Below, one piece after another: positions 8,990 to 17,315 of a stretch of DNA of 49,306 nt. Location: NCBI GenBank assembly GCA_002781365.1, contig PETN01000099.1, forward strand, positions 1 to 49,306, read 5' to 3'. Position numbers and translations under genes: made by a program. The DNA comes from Sulfurimonas sp. CG01_land_8_20_14_3_00_36_23. GTDB lineage: Bacteria > Campylobacterota > Campylobacteria > Campylobacterales > Sulfurimonadaceae. Positions within the stretch are counted from its first letter, which is position 1; every line of letters begins with the position of its first letter. Under the pieces are notes generated by a model. The model was not told where the DNA came from. It ran no database searches and saw only the letters and a program-made list of their open reading frames with translations.

Positions 8990-9440
8990 AGTAACGCATA
9001 ATCCTTTTCCAATCTAAATCAAAGTTTTTTTCCACATAGCTTTTGGCATGTGGAATGTGGCAGTTTGAGCAATCTTGGTGGATGGTATCGCCGTAGATGC
9101 TCTGTGCTCCCTCTTTTGAATCTATCGCGCAGAAACTCTTTTGCATCTTTTTCTCAACCTCTTTTACCCCTTTGTCATTAAACCTAAAGTGAGGGCAGGC
9201 ACACAAGTAGCAACTTAGATAAGCTATATCATGGCACTTTTTATTCTCTGCATATAAAAGGCAGAAGTTAGGTTCACTCTTCACCATGTTTTCAAATCTG
9301 AAATACTCAATAATCTCCTCTTTGCTTTTTCCAGATGTGCCCTGAGCGTTAGCGAGGAGATGCCCTTGGGGTGCCAATAATTTTTCTATAATCTTTTTAT
9401 GTTTGAGCGCATGTGCATCAAACCATTGTATATAAGTCAT
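8961..9440 (-). CDS. Cysteine-rich conserved protein of unknown function
   Basis: 159 residues, not assigned to a family. It has many Cys and His residues: FCLLYAENKKCH, SCYLCACPHF, SFCAID, and DCSNCHIPH, which includes one CxxCH. There is no signal sequence, so metal or Fe-S binding in the cytoplasm is more likely than haem c. Its start overlaps the stop of the membrane-protein gene by four bases (ATGA), so the two should be translated together. Its 3' end overlaps the convergent GGDEF gene by 29 bp. Residues about 22-35 (LAPQGHLLANAQGT) are encoded by the 42-bp repeat at 9336-9377. Without them the protein would read through IIEKL-SGKSKEEIIEYF, a smooth helix. Motif copy at 9045-9055. Confidence 0.7.
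   Translation of the reverse strand: MTYIQWFDAHALKHKKIIEKLLAPQGHLLANAQGTSGKSKEEIIEYFRFENMVKSEPNFCLLYAENKKCHDIAYLSCYLCACPHFRFNDKGVKEVEKKMQKSFCAIDSKEGAQSIYGDTIHQDCSNCHIPHAKSYVEKNFDLDWKRIMRYSIVNPAHSI
9336..9377 (+). repeat. 42-bp GC-rich intragenic repeat, copy 2
   Basis: Reverse complement of 5336-5377 with one mismatch. Both host genes are on the minus strand, but the element has the opposite orientation in each, so different peptides are encoded. Its length of 14 codons keeps this reading frame open. No similar sequence was seen elsewhere in the window. Confidence 0.8.
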
Positions 9441-10012
9441 GATTCTCGCCTAAAAGATTTGAGAAGAAAATAGATGATAAGCAGTTGAACACTTAAGAGT
9501 AAAAAGTAGATTGTGTAGACTTGCGCCTGTTTATCTAAAAGAGGGAGCCAGTTTTCAAGCACTTTATAGAAGCTAAAAGAGAGGAGCATACCAGCGAGAT
9601 AGCCCACCTGTTTTGCAACATCTACCTTCTCTAAAAAGATAGCTCGCCTCAAAAAAAGAGTCTCGGCTCGGATGAGGTAGGAACCAAAAGCAAAAGTGAG
9701 TTGATACCCAGTGTAGAGAATGAGCGCACTCATGTAGCTATAGGAAAAAATCAAAAACCAAAAAATCATCGCCAATGCCACAAACTCTACAAGAAGTGAT
9801 ATTTTGTAGAAGTAGTGCATATTTAAAATCTTGTAGTAAAACTTCGCCACAAGAAGCATACTCATAGCGAGTAAAATCCCGCCAAGACTGTAAACAGAGG
9901 GCTCAATAGGTTCATAAATAGTAAAAATAGTCCCAACAGAAACCCCTAAAAAAAGAGAGTTTAAAAATTTGTATTTTATAAAGTTGCGAATATCGAGTTT
10001 TAATTTTTTCAT
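9437..10012 (-). CDS. Integral membrane protein of unknown function
   Basis: 191 residues with about six predicted membrane helices (for example LFLGVSVGTIFTIY, SLGGILLAMSMLLVAKFYY, LVEFVALAMIFWFLIFSYS, YTIYFLLLSVQLLIIYFLL) and short charged loops. I recognise no family. The ATG overlaps the hsdR stop by one base (TAATG), and the gene overlaps the Cys-rich gene by four bases. All three are therefore probably translated from one message. Whether it serves restriction or only shares the transcript is unknown. Confidence 0.7.
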   Translation of the reverse strand: MKKLKLDIRNFIKYKFLNSLFLGVSVGTIFTIYEPIEPSVYSLGGILLAMSMLLVAKFYYKILNMHYFYKISLLVEFVALAMIFWFLIFSYSYMSALILYTGYQLTFAFGSYLIRAETLFLRRAIFLEKVDVAKQVGYLAGMLLSFSFYKVLENWLPLLDKQAQVYTIYFLLLSVQLLIIYFLLKSFRRES

Positions 10013-12345
10013 TAGGCAGCTTTTTGCATATAAAGATATTTTTGAAACTCTATGAAGAGTGAACTAATGCCTGCAACATCACCTAAAATCTCTTTCGCAT
10101 CTTCTAACGACTGGTATTTATTTGTAAGTAAAATAGGGAGTTTTTCTTGTGAGAGCTCTTCCACGCCTGTTTCTATGTACTGACTCAGTACAAACTCTAT
10201 AAACTCTTTTTGTTTCTCGTTAAGCAGTGCTAAAATCGTTGTTTTGGCATCATTTACTCTTGCCTCTCTGCTTATCGGTTTTACATCGCCGTTAAAAACA
10301 TACTCCAAAACATCAAACAAATCACTTTGCTCTGCATTTACAAGTTTTTTAAGAGTGTTTAGTTCCTCTTTACCAAAGCCTGCCTCATCTAGTTTTTCAA
10401 GCAGAGTTTTTCGTGTAAGCGGATGACTCCAAAGTGTTCTCAGCTCCTCTTCGCTTGTAAAGAATTTTGGCAGTTCCCCAAAGAGATTTTGTAAAAATTC
10501 ATCTGCAGAAATAGGTTTGCCGTCGGCGCTCCAAAAAGAGGTGCTCATCATATGCTCTATTTCAAGCTCTTTGCCGTTTTTGAGTTTTACTTTTACTTTT
10601 TGTTTTTTTTCACGCGCTTCTTTTGGCTCTTTTGGTTCAGTCGGCTCTTTCTCTTCTTTTGGTTTTTTAGGCTCAATTGGTTCAGCTTCTATCGGCTCTC
10701 CATCCCACTCAGGGTCTAAAAATCGCTGATACGCATCCACAAAATCATAAATCGTAAAAAACTCTTTCCCATCAAATAACCTTGTTCCACGCCCGACTAT
10801 CTGTTTAAACTCTATCATCTGTTTTACTGGTCGCAGGAGAACAATGTTACGAATATTTCTAGCATCAACACCCGTTGAGAGTTTTTGAGAAGTGCTTAAA
10901 ACAGTTGGGATGAGTTTTTCATTGTCTTGAAACTCTCGCAAAAACTGTTCGCCTATTTCACCGTCATTTGCGGTTACTCTCACGCAGTAATTGGCATCTT
11001 TGCTCTGCTTTTTGTTTTGGTTTACTATGTCACGAATGAGAGCTGCATGTTCTTGCGTGGCACAAAAAATGATGGTTTTTTCATTCTCATTTGCCTCATT
11101 CATAAAAATTCTTACCCGCTTCTCTTCTCTGGCTTTTATCTCAATGATTTTGTTAAAATCTTCCTCTTTATAGAGTTTTCCCTCTTCGATTTCACCCTCT
11201 ATGATGTTGTCATCGCTGGTAAAAATGTAGTCATCCAGTGTTGTCTTAATTCGCTTCACTTTAAAAGGTGTCAAAAAGCCGTCATTAATTCCCTCTTTGA
11301 GTGAGTAAACATAAACCGGTTCACCAAAATAGGCGTAAGTATCGACATTGTCTTTTCTCTTTGGTGTGGCTGTCAAGCCCAACTGAACCGCAGGTGAAAA
11401 ATACTCCAAAATCGCTCTCCAATTTCCCTCATCGTTCGCACCGCCACGATGGCACTCATCGATGATGATAAAATCAAAATAGTCTGGCGGATATGCACCA
11501 AAGTAGGGTTCACTCTCACCGCTCTCATCTGTCCCTCTCATAAATGACTGAAAAATCGTAAAAAAGATGCTTCCGTTTGTAGGAACTTTTTTACTTTTTT
11601 TTATCTCTTTTGGTTTTATGCGAACAAGTGCATCTTCGGGAAAAGCAGAAAAGGAGTTAAAGGCTTGGTCGGCTAAAATGTTTCTATCTGCCAAAAATAA
11701 GATTCTGGGTCGTCTTTGCCCATCTCGCTTGAGATTCCAGCGTGTGTGAAAAAGTTTCCATGCTATTTGAAAGGCTATGGCTGTTTTTCCTGTTCCTGTT
11801 GCTAGAGTAAGAAGAATGCGGTTTTGGTTTTTGGCTACTGCTTCGAGTGTATTTTTGACCGCTATCTCTTGATAGTAACGAGGTTGCCAAGTTCCGCTTT
11901 TGCTCTCGTAGGGTACAGAGCTAAATCTGTCTCTCCACTCATTTTGGTCGGAGTAGGTCTTTTCCCAAAGTTCAACGGGAGTTAAAAAGTTCTCTACTAG
12001 TTCTTCTCTGCCAGATTTGAGACAAATACTATAAATCTCTTTTCCGTTTGTAGAGTAAGTCGTCTCAAGTTGTAGTTTTTGTGCGTAAAGTTTGGCTTGT
12101 GCCACGCCCTCACTCACTTCAAGCTCATCACTTTTGGCTTCAATGACAGCGAGTTTTACACCTTTGTACACCAAAATATAATCAGCGATGAGCGGTTTAG
12201 CTCTTCCACCGCCTACTTGAATACGCCCGTCAGTTATGCGACAAACATCTCGCTCTCGAAGCACTTTAGAATCAGGAACTACGCCCCATCCACATGCCAA
12301 GAGTTTTGGGTCTATAAGTTCGGCTCTTGTTTCTGATTCATTCAT
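10012..12345 (-). CDS. hsdR: Type I restriction enzyme R subunit (EcoEI-like)
   Basis: This 777-residue motor/nuclease subunit translocates and cuts unmodified DNA. The N-terminus has a PD-(D/E)xK nuclease site (ADYILVYKG then VIEAKS, about residues 50-70). Superfamily 2 helicase motifs follow: Walker A TGTGKT (about 180), motif II DECHRGG (about 295), and motif VI GRGTRL (about 517). An EcoEI-type C-terminal domain mediates assembly with HsdM/HsdS. A Pro-Glu-Lys linker at about 545-585 (repeated EPKEPKE-like units) separates motor and C-terminal domain. The gene lies 35 bp after doc and is the last classical gene of the RM operon. The motif is present at 12289-12298. All key residues look intact. 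Confidence 0.95.
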   Translation of the reverse strand: MNESETRAELIDPKLLACGWGVVPDSKVLRERDVCRITDGRIQVGGGRAKPLIADYILVYKGVKLAVIEAKSDELEVSEGVAQAKLYAQKLQLETTYSTNGKEIYSICLKSGREELVENFLTPVELWEKTYSDQNEWRDRFSSVPYESKSGTWQPRYYQEIAVKNTLEAVAKNQNRILLTLATGTGKTAIAFQIAWKLFHTRWNLKRDGQRRPRILFLADRNILADQAFNSFSAFPEDALVRIKPKEIKKSKKVPTNGSIFFTIFQSFMRGTDESGESEPYFGAYPPDYFDFIIIDECHRGGANDEGNWRAILEYFSPAVQLGLTATPKRKDNVDTYAYFGEPVYVYSLKEGINDGFLTPFKVKRIKTTLDDYIFTSDDNIIEGEIEEGKLYKEEDFNKIIEIKAREEKRVRIFMNEANENEKTIIFCATQEHAALIRDIVNQNKKQSKDANYCVRVTANDGEIGEQFLREFQDNEKLIPTVLSTSQKLSTGVDARNIRNIVLLRPVKQMIEFKQIVGRGTRLFDGKEFFTIYDFVDAYQRFLDPEWDGEPIEAEPIEPKKPKEEKEPTEPKEPKEAREKKQKVKVKLKNGKELEIEHMMSTSFWSADGKPISADEFLQNLFGELPKFFTSEEELRTLWSHPLTRKTLLEKLDEAGFGKEELNTLKKLVNAEQSDLFDVLEYVFNGDVKPISREARVNDAKTTILALLNEKQKEFIEFVLSQYIETGVEELSQEKLPILLTNKYQSLEDAKEILGDVAGISSLFIEFQKYLYMQKAA

Positions 12346-12380
12346 TTTTATTTCCTAAATCTTGATGAGATATTTTGTTG

Positions 12381-12830
12381 TTACAAATCACTAAATCCCC
12401 CAACAGCTTCAAATATTCTCAGTTTTACAGACTCACTAAATTCATCATCTTCAATGATAGATTTTATAATATCAAAGAGTAAATCATCTTTTATTTTCCC
12501 CTCGGCAAGCCAAACAACTATCTCTTCCATCTCTAAAATAAATTTATTGACACAGTAGTCATAACCGTTGAGTTCTAAAAAGTAGGCTCCCAAAACCAAG
12601 CTTGATCTTTTGTTTCCATCGCTAAAGGGGTGAAACTTATTGACAGCAATGACAAGATGTTTTAATTTTTCTTCAAATGTCGGATAATAGTCATCGTTTT
12701 GTATATGCTCCAATGCACTATCCAAAAGTCCTATTTCTCTATAACCGTGCAAACCGCCACTCTTATCTATAATCCAATCATGAACTTCAATAGCGTGTTT
12801 GGTGTCGAAATAGAATATTTGAAGTTCCAT
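12381..12830 (-). CDS. Doc/Fic-family toxin
   Basis: 149 residues. The Fic/Doc core HPFSDGNKRSS at residues 67-77 contains the catalytic His and the phosphate-binding GNKR. The short length, KHAIEVHDWII start and GLLDSALEHIQ helix fit the death-on-curing (Doc) branch. That branch phosphorylates elongation factor Tu rather than AMPylating. No inhibitory (S/T)xxxE(G/N) helix is evident within it, so a partner antitoxin is expected. The upstream HTH gene ends in TAATG over this start, so the pair is translationally coupled. It sits in the type I RM operon just before hsdR. The exact modification is inferred from the family. Confidence 0.85.
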   Translation of the reverse strand: MELQIFYFDTKHAIEVHDWIIDKSGGLHGYREIGLLDSALEHIQNDDYYPTFEEKLKHLVIAVNKFHPFSDGNKRSSLVLGAYFLELNGYDYCVNKFILEMEEIVVWLAEGKIKDDLLFDIIKSIIEDDEFSESVKLRIFEAVGGFSDL

Positions 12831-13843
12831 TATCTGTCTTTAAGTCTTTTTAAGACATCTAAAGTTTCAGGGTCTGACAATCGCTCTTCCAAAGATTTGC
12901 TAGTTTCTCCCAAAAATTTGTCAAAATCCCCTTGAGGAACAGACTGTATATAGCTCTCTAGTTTATGATGCAGAGCATCTCTAAAACACAAATCACGACT
13001 AGCCATTTTGGCTCTGGCATCGCTTATATGTGGCAACAAATATGGATTTTGTGAAGCTTTTTGTATCAAAGTCTCTAGCTCTGTCGTTGTGAGCTTTCTG
13101 CCTAGTCTCTCAAACTCTTGTTGCATCTCTACCGCTAACCCATGTTCAAAACTAGAGATGGCATTCAGCACTTCGGCATACATTGTTTCTCTGATTTTAT
13201 CTTTCTCTTTTAAATCCAATATTTTCTTATATTCAGCTGCATTCTCTAAAAAAATTACTTCATATATTTTATTTGTATATTTGCCGTACTTCCATTTATC
13301 GGCTTGTAAATAGTTGTCAAGTGCATCTGTAAACTCTTTTCTATAACTATACTCTTTATAAGCGGAGGGCAAATATGCTTCATCTCTTTGGTTAATATAT
13401 TTTGTATGTCCGCCTGATTTTTGAGCCATGACATCTATGACAATATCGAGTATCTTACTTCTTATGGCTTTTGCTTTTTCACTTTCAGTGACAAGCATAG
13501 CAATATTTAAAACTGTTCTAAAAGAAAATACCCCTAGAGAGGGAGCTTTAGCTATGTCGACGACATCAATGTCGTCGACATAATTTTTGAAATCTTTTAA
13601 CTCTTTACCTTTTAGGATTCTATAGCCATTTTTACTAAGTTCTTCTTTATTGCTCTCTAAATATCTATCAATAGTCCGTTCATCTATCTCTAAAATTTCA
13701 GCAACTTGCGTCTTTGTAAAGAGAGCTTCATCATGCCAATATATACCGCCCAAAGATAAGTTTGACTCAATCTGCTCTAGTGCATAATTATTATTTAAAA
13801 TATTTTGTCTGCTAAGTGTTGATGAAGTTAAATCTTTTGTCAT
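12830..13843 (-). CDS. HTH DNA-binding protein, likely antitoxin/regulator partner of Doc
   Basis: 337 residues. A helix-turn-helix is visible near residues 45-65 (TKTQVAEILEIDERTIDRYL). A RhuM/ORF6N-like segment follows (FSFRTVLNIAMLVTESEKAKAIRSKILDIV), then a helical C-terminus. Large HTH proteins of this kind are common directly before Fic/Doc genes in type I RM loci. Function as antitoxin and autorepressor is inferred from its position. It is the first gene after a promoter with the palindrome TTTTATATAAAA (13859-13870). The same promoter precedes mntA. The start is supported by AAGG eight bases upstream and by conservation of that spacing in the other copy. Confidence 0.65.
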   Translation of the reverse strand: MTKDLTSSTLSRQNILNNNYALEQIESNLSLGGIYWHDEALFTKTQVAEILEIDERTIDRYLESNKEELSKNGYRILKGKELKDFKNYVDDIDVVDIAKAPSLGVFSFRTVLNIAMLVTESEKAKAIRSKILDIVIDVMAQKSGGHTKYINQRDEAYLPSAYKEYSYRKEFTDALDNYLQADKWKYGKYTNKIYEVIFLENAAEYKKILDLKEKDKIRETMYAEVLNAISSFEHGLAVEMQQEFERLGRKLTTTELETLIQKASQNPYLLPHISDARAKMASRDLCFRDALHHKLESYIQSVPQGDFDKFLGETSKSLEERLSDPETLDVLKRLKDR

Positions 13844-13858
13844 GCTTTCTTACCTTGG

Positions 13859-13877
13859 TTTTATATAAAATATTATA
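13859..13877 (-). promoter_or_regulatory. Promoter and operator-like palindrome before the HTH-doc pair
   Basis: On the minus strand, TATAAT (13877-13872) is followed by the perfect 12-bp palindrome TTTTATATAAAA (13870-13859). AAGG and the ATG come next. A palindrome overlapping the expected transcription start is a typical autorepressor site of a toxin-antitoxin operon. Not experimentally shown. Confidence 0.5.
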
Positions 13878-13897
13878 TCGCAATTGAAAACTACTCT

Positions 13898-13930
13898 CAT
13901 CTCTCTTGTAAAGGCTTTTTCTAAGATGAT
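13898..13930 (-). pseudogene. Relic of an hsdS 3' end
   Basis: Directly after the dinD-like stop, the minus strand reads IILEKAFTREM. The intact hsdS ends SILQKAFNGELI and then continues with the same ATGAGAGTAGTT sequence. ILEKAFxGEL is a common HsdS ending. The relic lacks about six bases and the stop codon. It marks an earlier hsdS-to-antitoxin junction. Confidence 0.6.
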
Positions 13931-13931
13931 T

Positions 13932-14795
13932 TCATTCATTGTCTTCATCCAGTTCAAGTAAATTACTCTTTGGCAAAAAGTTCTTTTGTGTGCTAAGGGG
14001 TCTGCCTAGCTCTTTTTCTGTTTGTACCCTTGCATCTCCAGCAACTTTTCCGCCTCTTGAGGCTATCTTTTTGCTTTTGTCAAAGGTGTCGGGTTTTTCT
14101 TCTTTGGAGATTTCAGTCGTGACTCTCTCACCCAACATGGAGAAGATAAGTTCCAAATCGTCCATGTGGTCACGAAGATTTGTATTTGATTTTTGCGGTA
14201 AGTTTTTGTGATTTTTGTATTCGTTTGGAGTCATTCCAAAGGTGGCTTTTGAGATTTCAGCCGTTAAAATCGCAAAATCACGATGTTCCGATATGCCTCT
14301 CTCCCTCCATTCATCTGTAAGGTTTTGGCGAATGGCGATTCCGCGGAGCCGTTTGTCTATCCAATCTTTAGGATACCCTTTTTGTTCATAAAGAGTTTTC
14401 ATCCGCTCTTGTGCAAGTTCTGGGTCTTCTATCTCTTGGATTCGTTCATGCCCGACTTGAGCCAGCCACTGTTTAAAAGGTTCCGCTTTTTTGGATGGGA
14501 TGGATTGGATAAGGCGAAAAATATCTTTAGTATTTCCTGCTAAAATTTTTCTTTTTTTCCCTGTTTGCGTTGACATCTCTACCTGGGGACAATTTGTCCC
14601 TAGGTAGCTTCCAAGCTCTTCATCTCTTTTACGGGTTTTTTTGAGATAATCAGTAGCATTGGCACTATCGGTTAATGCCTCAACTATATCAACCAAAGAG
14701 TAATACCACTCATCTTCATGCCAAGCTCTACGAATCTCTTTATTTTGAAAGATTACTAGTTTATTTGAAGTCATTTCTGATATTGACTTTTCCAT
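13932..14795 (-). CDS. DinD-like / BRO-N domain protein
   Basis: 287 residues. The N-terminus (IFQNKEIRRAWHEDEWYYSLVDIVEALTDS) is a BRO-N-type DNA-binding domain as in phage antirepressors. The middle and C-terminus (FAILTAEISKATFGMTPNEYKNHK and GGKVAGDARVQTEKELGRPLSTQKNF) match the DinD (DNA damage-inducible protein D) family. E. coli DinD inhibits RecA filament activities. A role here in guarding against DNA damage caused by restriction is only an idea. It follows the GHKL gene after three bases, so is co-transcribed with it, and abuts the hsdS relic. Confidence 0.75.
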   Translation of the reverse strand: MEKSISEMTSNKLVIFQNKEIRRAWHEDEWYYSLVDIVEALTDSANATDYLKKTRKRDEELGSYLGTNCPQVEMSTQTGKKRKILAGNTKDIFRLIQSIPSKKAEPFKQWLAQVGHERIQEIEDPELAQERMKTLYEQKGYPKDWIDKRLRGIAIRQNLTDEWRERGISEHRDFAILTAEISKATFGMTPNEYKNHKNLPQKSNTNLRDHMDDLELIFSMLGERVTTEISKEEKPDTFDKSKKIASRGGKVAGDARVQTEKELGRPLSTQKNFLPKSNLLELDEDNE

Positions 14796-14798
14796 TAG

Positions 14799-16934
14799 TT
14801 AATGTCCTTCTAGTTTATCAATGAAAATTTTATTTCTTAGTTTAGCTCGTTTTAAAAGAGTGGAATATTTTATTACTTCTGTATAAATTGAACCATTTGT
14901 TTTATCATCAAACCCAATTACATTTTCAGATGGTCTAAACCAGTAGTCAAAATGGTATGAATGTTCAAACCTACTTACTCGTCCTCTTACATCTCTGTCT
15001 TCTATATTTTCACCTATTAGGTAGCCGTAGAATGTTGTAATTTGAAATTTATCAGTTGTATAATTTCTAATTAAATTTGCATAAAAATCCACTTGACTTA
15101 AATGTTCGGAAACATTAACATCTGGAGCTTTAAATTCAATGATGATACATTTCCCCTCTTGTGGAAAAAGAAGTACATCAGGTCTTTTATCAAGTCTTTT
15201 TTCTCCTAGAGAATTTAAATATTTATTCTCTTCTTCTGTAAATTCTTTTTTAAATATCTTTTCCCCATCAATTTCTATTTGACAGAGGCGTTTTTCTGAA
15301 AATCCTCTAAAATAAATGAAAGTTTCTTCAATTAGCCATAAATCACTACTTTCTGGATTGTCTGAACTTTGTTGAAAAATAAGATTGTGCATTATATCTT
15401 CATCTATTCTTCCACCTTTTTTTAACTCTTCTAACTGTTTTTCAAGGATTTTATCAAATAAATCCAGTACAAGTTTACGCCTCGCAACATATTGAGTTAA
15501 GGCTGTTCTGTTTTGGATAGGTATTAATTTGACAAATTCATCAACTTGTAAACTGAGCTTGGCTTTGTAGTCTTTTTCTGTTGTATTTAATTCTTCTAAT
15601 TTTTTGATTTGTTGCTTAATATTGGCATCGCCATCAGCTTTTATCTTAGCATCAACCTCATAAACTTTTCGTAGGATTGTAGAGTCGCTGTCATTGATAT
15701 TTATCTTTTTTCTTAAAGACGATATTATTTTAGGGTCGAGCAAAAACATTTTTTGAAGCTCTTGGATACCTCTCATTTTTTCATCATTTTTTTGCTGTAT
15801 TTCTATATACAAGTTATCAATGACATTGTTGATTTTATCTTCAATATCCTCTAGTAAGATTTCTTCATCATGAAATAGTGAATCAATATTTTTTTTCTTA
15901 AAATCTTCTTTTGTAGAAATGTTTATATCACCTCTTGTATCACTATCTCTATCATCTATGTATTTGCCAGAAGCTAAAAATAAATATCGATTATCATCAA
16001 TAGCATCTTTTGGAAGCAAACTGTATAGTTTAATATCTTTTGCTATCTCCCCTTTACTTATAAGAATAAGAGCATTTTTATCCAGTTTTTCTTTAGAAAT
16101 TTTAAAAGCTTTTAAATGTAGAGTCTCTTTATTTGATGTACGCTCAATTTTAGAGTTATTGAATTGACTGTAATATATATCAATTAGCTGTTCTTTTTCT
16201 GGAATCGGAATGTCATCAGAAATAATTTCTAGTTCATTCTCTATTTTATCGTCTATCGTTCTTCTGATAATAATTTGTGGTAATGAATTTCTATTTTCAC
16301 AGAATCTTGCCATATAATGAAAAATTAAATCTTCTTTGATAGTTTCAGTTGTTAAGTTTGAAAAGTATATTGCATCTTTTTCTAATAATATATCTTTAAA
16401 AACTAATTGGGTAGAAGAATGAGTAGCTTCCGTCTCTTCTTCCTCCTCTAGTCGTATGATTGCATTTCGAGTTAAAAATTCTGTTGACTTAGAAAGTGTA
16501 AATATTCGTTTTTTAAAACCTGTTTTAGAACTTGGATCATTGTAGATAGTTGTAAATTCTGTTGTATCAAATGTATGCAAAAATTGGATTCGACCAGTTC
16601 CTTTATTTGAGTATCCTTTTCTATTGTCTTTTAAATTTATGAACCTTTCAAACTCTTTATCATTAAAGCCAATTCCTATGTCTGATATTTCAATTTTTTG
16701 AAAATCGTATTGCCCTGTTTGTTCGGAAAGCAGTTTTGTTGTCAGAAAAAGATTTATAACAATTTTACCTTTTTCAGTAGATGAGTTTTGTTCTTTTAAA
16801 ATATTGATTGATTCCAAAGAGTTTGTAAAAGCTTCAAATACAGGCTGTAAAGGAGTATCATCTTTTTTTCTAATATCTCGCAGCGCATTATCATACCAAA
16901 TACCAATAACTTCTATATATTTATGCTCATTCAT
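14799..16934 (-). CDS. GHKL (Hsp90/MutL-like) ATPase fused to a PD-(D/E)xK-type nuclease domain
   Basis: 711 residues. The N-terminal third has the GHKL ATP-binding motifs: N-box EAFTNSLE (34-41), DIGIGF (about 82-87), and a glycine-rich NKGTGRIQF (about 109-117). The middle (about 390-510) is a charged coiled coil. The C-terminus shows RPDVLLF...IIIEFKAP, with D586, E600 and K602 placed as in PD-(D/E)xK nucleases, followed by a QVDFYANLIRNY helix. GHKL ATPases joined to nucleases have been described in bacterial restriction neighbourhoods as relatives of MORC proteins (Iyer, Abhiman and Aravind 2008). A DNA-sensing and cutting defence role is inferred. Its ATG directly follows the hepT stop, with no spacer. 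I recognise no named defence system that matches. Confidence 0.75.
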   Translation of the reverse strand: MNEHKYIEVIGIWYDNALRDIRKKDDTPLQPVFEAFTNSLESINILKEQNSSTEKGKIVINLFLTTKLLSEQTGQYDFQKIEISDIGIGFNDKEFERFINLKDNRKGYSNKGTGRIQFLHTFDTTEFTTIYNDPSSKTGFKKRIFTLSKSTEFLTRNAIIRLEEEEETEATHSSTQLVFKDILLEKDAIYFSNLTTETIKEDLIFHYMARFCENRNSLPQIIIRRTIDDKIENELEIISDDIPIPEKEQLIDIYYSQFNNSKIERTSNKETLHLKAFKISKEKLDKNALILISKGEIAKDIKLYSLLPKDAIDDNRYLFLASGKYIDDRDSDTRGDINISTKEDFKKKNIDSLFHDEEILLEDIEDKINNVIDNLYIEIQQKNDEKMRGIQELQKMFLLDPKIISSLRKKININDSDSTILRKVYEVDAKIKADGDANIKQQIKKLEELNTTEKDYKAKLSLQVDEFVKLIPIQNRTALTQYVARRKLVLDLFDKILEKQLEELKKGGRIDEDIMHNLIFQQSSDNPESSDLWLIEETFIYFRGFSEKRLCQIEIDGEKIFKKEFTEEENKYLNSLGEKRLDKRPDVLLFPQEGKCIIIEFKAPDVNVSEHLSQVDFYANLIRNYTTDKFQITTFYGYLIGENIEDRDVRGRVSRFEHSYHFDYWFRPSENVIGFDDKTNGSIYTEVIKYSTLLKRAKLRNKIFIDKLEGH

Positions 16935-17315
16935 TTATTGTAATTCGTTTATCATTTGATTAATCACTTTTTGCAACTCTTCAAGCTTTGTGTCACAAAC
17001 AAAGTAAATCTCTGCTGCATCTATATCGAAGTAGTGGTGAGAAATAATATCTCTCATTCCCTTAGCGGCTTTCCAATCGATTTGAGGATATTTTAAAAGA
17101 AGTTTTTTGTTTGTGATTTTATCAATATTTTTTAAACTCTCCCCGATGGCGATTAAAACCATGCAGATGCTGTCAAGTTTTTCCATTCCCTCGGGTGTGT
17201 CGGTAAAGTAGGAAGCATCATTCACGACTTCAAATCTTTTTAATGCGACGCTTACGGCATTTGATATTTGGCTAAGTATCTCTACGACCAACTCTTTATC
17301 ATACATAAATAGCAT
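16935..17315 (-). CDS. hepT: HepT toxin (HEPN domain) of an MntA-HepT module
   Basis: 126 residues. The HEPN RNase signature Rx4HxY is intact at R88-H93-Y95 (RDIISHHYF). The all-helical fold and length match HepT. In studied systems HepT is an RNase that MntA silences by adding AMP to a tyrosine next to this motif; Y95 would be the target. It overlaps the end of mntA by 17 bp and is immediately followed by the GHKL gene. Confidence 0.88.
   Translation of the reverse strand: MLFMYDKELVVEILSQISNAVSVALKRFEVVNDASYFTDTPEGMEKLDSICMVLIAIGESLKNIDKITNKKLLLKYPQIDWKAAKGMRDIISHHYFDIDAAEIYFVCDTKLEELQKVINQMINELQ

Larger units (their letters stand above)
13841..13930 (-). repeat. Direct repeat R1: hsdS 3'-end relic plus palindromic promoter
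   Basis: Positions 13841-13900 match 17587-17646 in 52 of 60 bases by hand alignment. The match runs from ATGAGAGTAGTT through a TATAAT and palindrome to the start codon of the next gene. Above that, 13898-13930 resembles the hsdS C-terminus region of the second copy less closely. The two copies are in the same orientation and bracket mntA, hepT, the GHKL gene and the dinD-like gene. Confidence 0.8.

Noticed and set aside
10615-10720. Repetitive stretch in hsdR
   Set aside because: It encodes a Pro-Glu-Lys linker (EPKEPKE-like). This is a low-complexity protein linker and not a CRISPR or mobile repeat. No CRISPR array was found in the window.
10927-11304. A 125-codon plus-strand ORF and other frames opposite hsdR
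   Set aside because: They run antisense through intact HsdR helicase motifs and lack Shine-Dalgarno sites or any family resemblance. They are frame shadows.
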